Counted from the first letter of the stretch, positions 1-7,404 are shown. The stretch is DNA of 11,209 bases from Saccoglossus kowalevskii (GCF_000003605.2 NW_003134861.1:57343-68551); one strand, 5' to 3'. Numbers and translations are program-made. The notes: a model not told the origin generated them from the sequence alone.

Positions 1-319
1 GTATCCGAGACATGTCTGGATTGATCAAGTTCAAACTTCACACACACATGGTACATCATGTCATAAATAGATATGTGCATTTGTTTCATGATCTGCTTAA
101 CAATAGCGGAATGATGGCCATTTTAAGGCCGAAAATGCATCAAAATCACATATTTTCACAATTCCAGAACCGGATCTCAGTCATGCATGGATGGATTTTG
201 TTCAGATTTAGCACAATGTGTTGTACATATGCAGGTGCATTTCGGTCATGATCTGCTTTGAATGTATATGTCACTCAAATATGAACGGAACGGGGACGTG
301 TCATTGACAATGACTTGTT
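1..319 (+). mobile_element. Short interspersed repeat family F1, copy 1 (3' part; cut by window edge)
   Basis: This stretch resembles 1697-1990 and 9334-10110. Shared pieces are CTGGA(C/T)TGAT followed by TTCAAACTTCACAC, a TTTGTTTCATGATCTG-type segment, and GGCCATTTT. It ends in AACGGGGAC (289-297), a 6-bp hairpin GTCATT/AATGAC with loop GAC (300-314) and the terminus CTTGTT (314-319). The same end, with loop TTC instead of GAC, closes the copy at 10110. The layout fits the 3' end of a non-autonomous Helentron-like element. The open frame at 12-251 inside it is not conserved in frame between copies and is not a gene. Confidence 0.65.
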
Positions 320-365
320 ATTCAATGAAATACACTTTTTACATGCATATTTGTAATAAATGTCA

Positions 366-530
366 TTGACGCCTGGTAAAAACACCCTGGGCTTGTACTC
401 CGGGATGCCCTCAATTTGTTAAATGTCTAAAAACAGAGGGGGTGGGCTTATACTCGGGGAGGGGCTTATACTCGGGAGGGGCTTGTACTCGGGGAGGGGC
501 TTATACTCGGGCAAGTACGGTAATTGCCTC
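366..530 (+). repeat. G-rich minisatellite with 17-19 bp units
   Basis: From about 441 to 512 there are four consecutive units of the type GGGGCTTATACTCGGG(GA), one carrying GCTTGTACTC instead. A looser match, GGGCTTGTACTCCGGG, lies just to the left near 389-405. The array ends in CAAGTACGGTAATT. The dense G runs on the + strand could fold into a G-quadruplex. The array and its ACGGTAA flank may be the end of a decayed DNA transposon, but no second end was seen. Confidence 0.6.
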
Positions 531-847
531 CCGTGAAATACTAGTACTTCTGCTAGAATTTGTTTTTTGTGTGTAAGGAATGAATGGCCAAATAGAATGA
601 TTTTATTTTCATGCGAAACAGCGTCATCGTTTATTTGTTTCTTTTATTGTGGATGAAAATAAACGTTTTTACACAGCAATTTTTTACTGCTTTAGCATTT
701 CTAAACTGAGCTATAACAGTCAACATGTTTCTTGTTTAATAGGCTACATCTATTGTACCACAACAAACTTCCTTCAAAAATTCTTTGATATTAATTTTGA
801 TAAATTAGTAATCTTTCATTGATTTTTTGATTTTTCACACTTTGCAG
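531..847 (+). other. Intron sequence before the first NME7 exon
   Basis: AT-rich intron without a recognisable gene or repeat. The last 30 bases (T-rich, ending TTTGCAG at 841-847) form the polypyrimidine tract and acceptor of the exon at 848. Nothing else was seen in this stretch. Confidence 0.6.
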
Positions 848-997
848 ATAAACAAACCAATGCTGTTCATGGTGGAGACTCTCCTGAAAATGCAGCAAAA
901 GAATTGAATATATTCTTTGGTCCACAACCACAAAAAAATACAGCAAAACTGTTAGATTGCACTTGTTGTGTAATAAAACCTCATGCAGTCAGTGCAG
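848..997 (+). CDS. NME7: NME7 internal exon: linker and start of the second NDK domain
   Basis: Internal coding exon of 150 nt with an AG acceptor at 846-847 after a T-rich tract and a GTAAGT donor at 998. Two bases complete a codon from the exon before, 49 full codons follow, and the last G starts a codon completed in the exon at 7405. The translation contains HGGDSPENAAKEL, FFGP and TCCVIKPHAVSAG. KPHAV is the start motif of the second nucleoside diphosphate kinase domain of NME7, and the residues before it match the linker between its two NDK domains. NME7 proteins have a DM10 domain followed by two NDK domains; they are found in ciliary axonemes and in the gamma-tubulin ring complex. The earlier exons lie beyond the left edge. 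The identification rests on recognising the linker together with the C-terminal NDK start; single-domain NDK paralogues lack this linker. Confidence 0.9.
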
Positions 998-1219
998 GTA
1001 AGTTGGCCTAAATAGTCTCTTTTTTTTAATGGGAAAACAAATAGTTAGATATCCTTGCCAATCCAAAGTGGTCACCATTTTGGCATTTAATGCTTTGGGG
1101 ATAAAATAAAGGAAACTATTGAGTGACACCATTGTCTCTCTTGACATTTTTTTTGTAAGTGCAAATTGCAAGTGCTAGTGCTGACACATAGTGCATTTTG
1201 CCACAGAAGTCATATTCAT
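998..1219 (+). other. Start of the 6.4-kb NME7 intron
   Basis: It begins with the donor GTAAGTTGG and continues as AT-rich non-coding sequence with T homopolymers. The short minus-strand open frame at 989-1171 overlaps the donor and has no recognisable features. No repeat was recognised here. Confidence 0.5.
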
Positions 1220-1400
1220 ATTTGGGACTACATGACAGGGCTGTGCGGTCATCTTCCAATCAAATGGCAATTTAATGCGCTATCCTGGCGTCATCAAGGG
1301 TCGGTCCAACACAAGCACCTGTGAACCTTAACCTGATGTTCAGCCCAAAGTAGGATTTGAACTTGGGTCTACCGATCATGAGTCTGACAGGTGCATATTG
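1220..1400 (-). mobile_element. Possible tRNA-derived SINE remnant (tRNA 3' half plus body)
   Basis: Read on the minus strand, 1392 down to about 1345 looks like the 3' half of a tRNA. GTCAGACTCATGATC resembles an anticodon arm with CAT in the loop. It is followed by GGTAGACCCA and AGTTCAAATCC, a near-perfect polymerase III B box, and then TACTTTGGGC. A non-tRNA body continues down to about 1220. The 5' half with the A box is missing, so this is not a functional tRNA gene; a truncated SINE is the likeliest reading. The body was not matched to a named SINE family. Confidence 0.4.
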
Positions 1401-1690
1401 ATTATCTATTATATAAAAAAGTCAGATCTAAATTGAATTCATCACAGAGGTGCTCTGGAATTGGACTAAAAACCATGGATGAAAATTCAAATCTTTTCTG
1501 TAAGTATTATAAATTTTGATAATGTGAATCACATTATTTTCAAGTTGTGCATCTCAAATTGCAGACAAATATTAATTGCCAAGCTTTCCCATTTGAAAAG
1601 CAAATCTTAAATTTTGAATTACATGTAATTTCAATGTGTCAATAGTTTCAGCAGACGGGAATTCTTTTTAAGCTTTCTTTGATTTACTCC
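1401..1690 (+). other. Unassigned intron sequence
   Basis: AT-rich sequence between the SINE-like remnant and the second F1 copy. No coding, RNA or repeat signal could be supported by eye. Confidence 0.4.
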
Positions 1691-1696
1691 CTGTTT

Positions 1697-1990
1697 AGAC
1701 GCAGTCCGAAAACGGGGACTTATGGATTGACCTCTGTGTGTCCATGTATGTGTGTGTCTTGGACATGCCTGGACCGATTACATTCAAACTTCACACTGAC
1801 ACCATACATAATATTATACATATGCACATCAATTTGTTTCACGATCTGATTCAAGATGACCGAATGGTGGCCATTTTTGTATTGAAAAATCATGAAAATC
1901 AAGCATTGCTCAGATGTTTACAGATGGATTTTGTTCAAACTTTTTACATGCTTTGGACATTATGGGACCTTGATACACGTCATTTTATTT
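1697..1990 (+). mobile_element. Interspersed repeat family F1, copy 2 (damaged 5' hairpin, no 3' end)
   Basis: It starts TTTAG then ACGCAGTCCGAAAACGGGGA, which matches the F1 5' end at 9334 except that one arm of the terminal hairpin (11 nt) is missing. A GT-rich microsatellite follows (about 1734-1760), then TGGACCGATTACATTCAAAC and the F1 body with GGTGGCCATTTTTG. The F1 3' end (ACGGGGACT, small hairpin, CTTGTT) is absent. The copy runs straight into the 5' hairpin of family F3 at about 1994, so F3 probably inserted here and the right part was later lost. The overlapping open frames at 1738-2034 and 1892-2107 are non-coding repeat. Confidence 0.6.
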
Positions 1991-2031
1991 TTGACTCCCA
2001 TGTGCAAAGCACACAATGGGAATTTTGCAGT

Positions 2032-2036
<5 letters not shown>

Positions 2037-2084
<48 letters not shown>

Positions 2085-2099
2085 AGTCAGTCAGTCAGT
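2037..2099. repeat. (GT)n followed by (TCAG)n microsatellite
   Basis: About 23 TG dinucleotides run directly into four TCAG repeats. It sits straight after the F3 5' hairpin, in the same place as the TCCG-rich tract of F1 (9381-9409) and the short GTCCGTCGTCCGTG tract of F2 (about 7917-7932). Confidence 0.9.
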
Positions 2100-2902
2100 T
2101 CCACTGATATCTCAAGAACCATGCTCTTGGCCAATGCGCAGATTTGATTAGGTTTTAGTAGAAATTCATGCATATTAATTACCTAATTTGCATGATAATT
2201 AGCTAATTTTTAGCTGTTCCATGACTGTTCCACTGATATCTGAAGAACCACTCATTGGATTTTGATAAAACTTGGTACATAGATGCTCTGAACTAATGCC
2301 AGGTTTTGATTAGTTTTGGGTGAAAATCTGTGCATATTAATTACCTAATTTGCATAATGATTAGTAAATGTTCGGCTTTTCCACTGATATCTCAACTACT
2401 AATCATCACATTTCAACGAAACTTGGTACCTAGATGTCATAGGACACTGCACAGACCTAGTATGTTTTAGGGTAATATCAGTACATATTAATTACCTAAT
2501 TTGCATCATTAGTTAATATTCGGATTTTCACGTATATCTCAAGTACTAATCATCACATTTCAATGAAACTTTGTACATAGGTCCTCTAGGACTATGCAGA
2601 GACCTGGTCAGTTTTGGGGTGAATAATTGTGCATATTAATTACCTAATTTGCATAATTATTTAATTTTTAGCTTTTTCACTGATATCTCGATTACTGATC
2701 ATCACCTTTGAATGAATCTAAACTATGCAAAGAGCCAATTAGTTGTTGATATATATTTATGCATATTAATCTCCTAATTTGCATAATTAATCAATTTTCA
2801 ACATTCACACTGATATCTCAAGTACTAATCATCACATTTCAATGAAACTCTGTACTTAGATGCTCTAGGACAATGTACAAATATGATCAGTTTTAGGTTA
2901 AA
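2099..2902 (+). repeat. Tandem array of six 129-151 bp units inside F3
   Basis: Unit starts are near 2099, 2228, 2379, 2525, 2674 and 2804, giving spacings of 129, 151, 146, 149 and 130 bp. Most units read: ACTGATATCTCAA start, ATCACATTTCAATGAAAC middle, a TGTACATAGATGCTCTAGGA-type segment and an ATTAATTACCTAATTTGCAT end. The first five each carry a perfect ATTTGCAT octamer (2186, 2348, 2499, 2647, 2777). The units are diverged, so the array is old. Confidence 0.8.
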
Positions 2903-2924
2903 ATTAGACTGTCGACAGTCTAAT
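2903..2924. repeat. Perfect 22-bp palindrome
   Basis: ATTAGACTGTC is followed immediately by its exact reverse complement, with no spacer. It lies where the F3 array stops. The right arm runs into TAATGTAATG and then CCTAATGTAATTG, a short direct repeat. It may be the end hairpin of another small element; no partner end was found. Confidence 0.8.
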
Positions 2925-3149
2925 GTAATGCCTAATGTAATTGTGTTTTCTAGACATTCGGACGTCGTAAATGTTTGATGGAAAATGCGAAACATTTCAC
3001 GTGAGGGACTTTAGCTCTGAGGGACTGTCCCCGTCTGCAGGTTTCTAGTTGATATGAATAATTCATAGTTGATGCTGACGTGACGAATAAAATTATATTA
3101 ACATAATGTATGAAAATGTAATTCACTATGTTCAATTACCCACCATAGA
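2925..3149. other. Unassigned intron sequence
   Basis: AT-rich stretch between the palindrome and the inverted repeats at 3150. CGGACGTCGTA occurs here at 2959-2969 and again at 3509-3519, inside the GC-rich element. The minus-strand open frame at 2950-3135 has no recognisable domain. Confidence 0.4.
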
Positions 3150-3256
3150 CTCAGTCAGTCAAAACTACTATTTTGAACTGTAGGCATTCATTCGATTCTG
3201 CCAATGACTGAGAGATAGAATCTAGGTCAGGGAAAGCCCCATGACCCCAAGATTCT
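3150..3256. repeat. Two adjacent inverted repeats at the left margin of the GC-rich element
   Basis: CTCAGTCA (3150-3157) and TGACTGAG (3205-3212) form a perfect 8-bp inverted repeat. Immediately after it, 3217-3256 can fold into a long hairpin: AGAATCT/AGATTCT, then GGTCA/TGACC, then GGG/CCC around an AAAG loop, with small bulges. Base composition turns GC-rich just to the right, so these structures may mark the left end of the retrotransposon, but no matching right end was identified. Confidence 0.55.
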
Positions 3257-3920
3257 TTTCTCTTACGTCACGAACAACGTGACCGAGGCCATATGGCGGC
3301 ACCATTAGGGCTGGCTAATCACTCTGATTTTTCTCCGCCTCGTGTGGAGATGAAATCTAGCGCTTGGATCGCTTGCTTTTTTACTGTACGGGTCTCTAGT
3401 TTTGGTTGTCGCTAGGCGGCATCCGACATTGTAGCTGGTAGGATAAGTTTTTTTGTCATTTGTTTTCCCCTTTGTGTGTAGCATTTTTCACAACAATTAA
3501 ATAAAACCCGGACGTCGTAGCTTATTCACTTGTTTGCGTTACGTCACCTTTTACTACTGTAATTTGCTTCCCTCATGTACCGGTATGTAGTCTTCATTTT
3601 ATGCTTGATCTACGCATTTAGAAATGAATAGATGTAATGACAGCACCAGGACTCGCTGCCGTTTTTTGGTCTCCTTGTTTTTGACCTAACTGTGCAGTAT
3701 TTACCAGCTTAAAACCTGCGTTCGATATGCTTTTTGCTGTGGCTGCGTGCAGGGGTTGGGGTTTTTGCCTTTTGCCTTTGCCCCGTGCGTTTTTCACTGG
3801 AGTTCTGAGGCCTGATATATTTTTTCAGAGCCATCAAAATTGCTGAGACTGACCGTGTCGCTCGTATTTTCACAGGAAGGTCGGGCGTCCAGTAAAAATC
3901 GGTTAAAGTGAGTTGCGTGT
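3240..3920 (+). other. Probable 5' leader of the DIRS-order element
   Basis: GC-richer sequence without a long open frame on the + strand, containing TTACGTCAC twice (about 3264 and 3539). It precedes the first ATG-led open frame at 3908/3926. Assignment to the element rests on base composition and position only. The minus-strand frame at 3709-3957 shows no domain and is treated as chance. Confidence 0.35.
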
Positions 3921-3925
3921 TTGGC

Positions 3926-5198
3926 ATGAGTGGAAAGTTCTCGCGCTCGGCTACCATTGCTTCGCATACCGGGATGTCAAGCAGGAGGCCCGACAGTGGA
4001 GGTACTGATATTTTTTTCGGTCTCCCCCCGCTGATCGGAGGGCATCCTCACAGTCTGTGTTTTCAGGCAGTGGTTTACCCGATGTTACCGCCTACAGCAA
4101 GGCTGTGCCCCTGGAGGTTTTTCCTCCTATGGGGCCCGTTGCGGGACCCTTAGTAGATCCTTCCTCGCAATGCGCCGGGTTTGCCTCCGAGTTGATGGCT
4201 TTGGTCGAAGGACTGTCGGGGCAAATTGCGTCCCTGGCAGGCCGGGTAGATCAGACGCAGTCGGAGCGAGCTGTCTTCACTGCGGCCCCACGATGGGCAA
4301 GCAGGAAGAGACTCGAAAACATCGTTTGCATTCAAACACACCTCTTCAGGGGAACCCCCTGTTCCCAGTCACGGCTCTCCCACTAATTTGGGGGAGGCCG
4401 AGGCTCGGGCTAGTTGCACCGGGTCTCCTCTAGGGCCTCGGACATTGAATGCCAATGGGGTGCTGGCAGCCAAGCCTCCGATCCCGGGGCGGGGCTTTCA
4501 GGGCAGGGCACACGTTGCACCCCCTATTTTCCAGGGTTCGTTGCGCAGTAATGGTACAACGGTAACGAATTTACCCTTGTGTCTGGTCTCCGCTGTGGGT
4601 TTTGACTCCCTTCTTACCGACTCATGGGCCTCCCCAGAGGGAACTGACCCTGTCATGAGATGCACAGACGAACACGCTCTCTCTCACATATTGGAAAGTG
4701 GAAATTGAGACACAGTTCGCTTGCGTCGGATACAGCCAGTACCTCGGGCGGTCCCTCAGAGTCTTCCATCTGTAACGACTCGGTGAGCCACAATCCTAGT
4801 GATGTAAATACCCCCACCCTTGATCCTAAGGCGACCACTTACGGTTGCTTCAACGCTTATTGGATCACGGGCGCCGGGATCCAAAGCAACCCTGACGGCA
4901 CATCTCTCCCTGTCCGTCAGAGTGCGGAGTGGGACACAGGGCGCGCAAACGGTGTTGATGGTCGAACGTTGGTCAGCCGCGAAGGAGGTGACGCTTAAGA
5001 CCCTCGGGTGGGGTAAAATCTTATGCAACACTTTCCGCTGGACCAAATGCTACCCGGTCGGTGTGGTTTCGCTATCAGACCCCAAAATGTGGGATCAGAC
5101 AAAAATAACCCCAACCAGATCCCAAGGCTCCTTCCCCAGACCCTGGAACCACGAATTTCCGTTTCGCAAACCGGGTAAGGGGGGACAGCCACGTTCCA
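3926..5198 (+). pseudogene. Gag-like first-ORF remnant of the DIRS-order element, several frames
   Basis: GC-rich coding-like sequence spread over three frames. It begins with MSGKFSRSATIASHTG (3926), passes to another frame with FASELMALVEGLSGQIASLA (about 4180-4240, a possible short coiled coil), and then to frames running to about 4708, 4998 and 5222. Each frame breaks where the next begins, as expected of one ORF with accumulated indels. No zinc knuckle or other named domain was recognised, so 'gag-like' is inferred from the position upstream of RT. The expected RT fingers and palm are not visible in 4740-5198. Confidence 0.45.
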
Positions 5199-5201
5199 TG
5201 A

Positions 5202-6085
5202 GTGTTCTCGCCAGCTCAATCTGAGACCATCCATCACGCCCTGAGGGCAAAGTTGCTTGAGTGTATTATTGTGCGCGCACAGGACTTTAGTAAATTGACA
5301 AGTCCCATCTTTAACCAATGCGCAGTTTGTGTTCCTGGGCATGGAGTTTGACACAGAGGTAAGCTTGGTATAGCTATTTCAAGCATGTTGCATAGCACTA
5401 AGCACCCTAGCCGAACGCCTAGTCAGTGTTTCCTCAGTGTCCCTCCGAGGTTGGGGAGCGCATCTATTGGACGAACAAGCCCAAGGATATGGCCCCCGCA
5501 TTAGTTTCAAGACTACCATATCAACCGGCTGGAACTGAAAGCAGTGCACTTAGCACTACCACGCTTTCTACCTGTAGTTCAAGACCACACAGAGTCCTGC
5601 TCCGCACAGGCAGCGCAGCGGTGGTCTCCTTCAAGAGGGGGGGGACACATTCCCCATCGTTGTCAGTCCTAGCGGAGCAAATCCTCCTTTAGTGCCTGGA
5701 ATACAATGTGGAGCTAACCGAACACCATCTTCCAGGGGTGAGGAACAGTCGGGCAGACGTCCTTTCAGGGCGGCTCAGTCTCCAGAACACGGAGTGGCTG
5801 ATACCCCAGTGGATAGCCTCCAGGCTGTTTCGGCTGTGGGACGGTCCAAGGTTAGACCGATTTCCTCCCTTCCCGCTAGTTTACCGGGCACCGGAGAAAA
5901 CTTTGACAGATGCACCCCTGCATATTATCATTGGTTGCACCCAATTGGCCAAGCAAGGCCTAGTTTCAACTTCTGTCGGAAATGCTAGTCAAAACACCAG
6001 TAGTGCTTCCGGACTTACTCGACATGCTGTCCCAACTGGACGGCGCACTACTAATGAGCCCAGTGGGTATCCCTTACACGCATAG
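5202..6085 (+). pseudogene. RT C-terminal part and RNase H of the DIRS-order element
   Basis: Frame 3 gives VFSPAQSETIHHALRAKLLE from 5202, preceded by an in-frame TGA at 5199 where the catalytic acidic pair of RT would lie. A shift leads to QFVFLGMEFDTEVSLV, ending in TAG at 5371. The RNase H start is RGWGAHLLDEQAQG near 5446. Later pieces are HINRLELKAVHLALP (about 5518), LLRTGSAAVVSFKRGGTHSP (about 5597), and LTEHHLPGVRNSRADVLSG (about 5714) running on into YRAPEK (about 5882). RTGS has Gly where family members have the catalytic Asp. The tail 5984-6085 with TPVVLPDLLDML is the usual linker to the recombinase. At least three frame changes make this inactive. Confidence 0.78.
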
Positions 6086-6120
6086 AGGCTCCCAGTAGAC
6101 CTGCACATACGAAAGCTTTA

Positions 6121-6863
6121 TCTGAGTGGGCTGCCAACGTCCTGGCCAGGGCAAACAGGGATTCCACCAACGCGGCCTACATTTCTAGGTTGCGAGCATA
6201 CACTGATTCGTTTAGCGGAAGGGAGATTGATCTATACCATCCCTCTATTGGCTAGGTAGCAGGTTCTTTCGTCTACCTGTTTGACGAAGTGGGTTTGTCC
6301 TACGCAGTGATCATTGGCTACAGGTCGGCCTCGTCCCCCACCATTGAGAACGTGTGGTAACAAGACTAGCCGATTGTCCTATTATTAGGAGACTATTTAC
6401 TGCTTTCCAGACGCCGAGACCCTATACAAGGGAATCGCCCAACTGGGACTTGTCAATTGTGTTGTCCGCAGACCGCCCTTTAAGCTTCTCCGATCAGCAC
6501 CACTCAAATTTTTGACCTGGATAACTGTACTAAGGATTCAGAACGGGGTGCCAGACACATGTCTTTTTATGTTACGGACCAGGCAGGCAGGATAGGCCGG
6601 CCTCCCTAACTTCCATCACCAGGTGGTTTACTGCGACTGTATTAGAGGTCTATAATACTTTAACTGCCTCGACACAGAGCTAGCAGAGACACCAAGTACA
6701 AGCGCATGAGGTCTGTGTGATTGCCAACTCACTAGTGCTAGCGTCAGCCCCCCCCCCCCCCTTGAGCACATACGAAGGGTAGGCTTCTGGAGAACACCTT
6801 TACGTCTTTATCAACTACCACCTAAGAGACACCGAATCCATTGAGGAGGGTCTCTTCAGGTGA
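6121..6863 (+). pseudogene. Tyrosine recombinase (YR) of the DIRS-order element, broken
   Basis: The N-terminal SAM-like domain reads AAYISRLRAYTDSF, stop TAG at 6253, then VAGSFVYLFDEVGLSYAVII and GYRSAS (to about 6333). After a frame change comes RRLFTAFQTPRPYTRE and NWDLSIVLS (about 6388-6470), then a poorly preserved catalytic domain start (RIQNGVPD near 6537). The HxxR box is HEVC (6705-6716), so the catalytic Arg is Cys. A run of 14 C (6748-6761) shifts the frame before LEHIRRVGFWRTP, and another shift precedes FINYHLRDTESIEEGLFR and TGA at 6861-6863. The Tyr at 6816-6818 is in the position of the nucleophile. The enzyme cannot be made in one piece. Confidence 0.8.
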
Positions 6864-7404
6864 TGCTCAGTTTATCTTTTGAAAACAACTATTTTTAATA
6901 TTTGAAAAAAAATCATGCCGTTTTACCATCAAGCCAAAAGATCGTACTACATCATCAACAAATCTCTTCCGCGTTGTGTTCAATAACATTAATGAGGTAT
7001 GGTAATTTAAACATGTTGGCATCATCCAGCATTTTGAACGGTTAATTAGCGATTGGACCTATTAGATCAACTCATGCAAGAGAAGAACATGACGGATACT
7101 CAACAGCATCAAGCGTTCATATGCGACCGAAAGCATAACAATTCAACAAATTTATTTTTTGTGCGGTGTAATAATCAACAATTGTTAAAACTCAGCAAGA
7201 CCAGATTGCGCAACCGTGATCATTTGCTGCTACGCAATGCAATTGTGTTAGTTTTTTTAAAACTTCCTACAGGCCTTGATCATAATTTTTGAAAAATGTG
7301 TTTTTATTTTGTGAAAGATGACAAATAGTGATTTTGACACTGTTAGGGATAAAGTATAATAGGTTGTATTCATTTAGAATGACTTACTTTCTATATTTTG
7401 ATAG
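6864..7404 (+). other. AT-rich intron between the retrotransposon and the second NME7 exon
   Basis: Composition drops sharply to AT-rich just after the recombinase stop. No element end, repeat or RNA was recognised. The open frame at 7053-7292 has no domain and ordinary intron composition. The last bases, TATATTTTGATAG, form the acceptor of the exon at 7405. Confidence 0.5.

Larger units (their letters stand above)
1994..2902 (+). mobile_element. Interspersed repeat family F3 (5' hairpin, microsatellite, six tandem units)
   Basis: It opens with a hairpin at 1996-2021: TCCCAT/ATGGGA outer stem, ACA bulge, GTGC/GCAC inner stem and AAA loop. A (GT)n tract (2037-2083) and a TCAG tract (2083-2099) follow. 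Then come six units that start near 2099, 2228, 2379, 2525, 2674 and 2804, each opening with CACTGATATCT or a variant. Units one to five contain CATATTAATTACCTAATTTG or a close variant; the sixth is cut short. No inverted copy of the outer arm or 3' hairpin was found, so the 3' end is missing or lies elsewhere. The plan matches F1 and F2, hence the assignment to Helentron-like non-autonomous elements. It has no coding capacity. Confidence 0.6.
3217..6863 (+). mobile_element. Decayed DIRS-order (Ngaro-like?) tyrosine-recombinase retrotransposon
   Basis: A GC-rich block in an AT-rich intron, read on the + strand in the order unrecognised gag-like region, RT tail, RNase H, tyrosine recombinase. 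The diagnostic pieces are QFVFLGMEFDTE (5323-5358), the RNase H segments near 5449-5780, and a recombinase ending in NYHLRDTESIEEGL (6813-6854). This combination occurs only in DIRS/Ngaro/PAT elements. There is no room for a methyltransferase domain between RNase H and recombinase, which favours a Ngaro-type layout. At about 3.6 kb it is short; the RT fingers and palm cannot be found. Stops and frameshifts occur in every part. Neither split direct repeats nor inverted terminal repeats with an internal complementary region were seen, so both boundaries are approximate. Confidence 0.8.

Noticed and set aside
1345-1392. A functional tRNA gene
   Set aside because: Only the 3' half is present; there is no A box, no D arm and no acceptor pairing.
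1738-2107. Overlapping + strand frames of 98 and 71 codons
   Set aside because: They run from the F1 body across the F3 hairpin into the (GT)n microsatellite, giving a Cys-Val repeat. No protein family is suggested.
2099-2902. A CRISPR-like array
   Set aside because: Units are 129-151 bp, diverged along their whole length and have no unique spacers; the host is an animal genome.
2959-3519. CGGACGTCGTA at 2959-2969 and 3509-3519 as element end repeats
   Set aside because: The 11-nt match has no extended similarity around it and contains the short palindrome GACGTC; chance cannot be ruled out and no boundary fits.
3709-3957. 82-codon minus-strand frame in the GC-rich block
   Set aside because: It overlaps the start of the gag-like region on the other strand and shows no recognisable domain; GC-rich sequence gives long chance frames.
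4756-5354. Long minus-strand frames of 96 and 119 codons
   Set aside because: They are shadows of the retrotransposon coding strand. The + strand over the same bases carries the recognisable RT tail.
6840-6990. Split direct repeats or inverted terminal repeats at the right end of the DIRS-order element
   Set aside because: No stretch here matches the left region 3150-3600 in either orientation by eye; the sequence becomes AT-rich intron at once.
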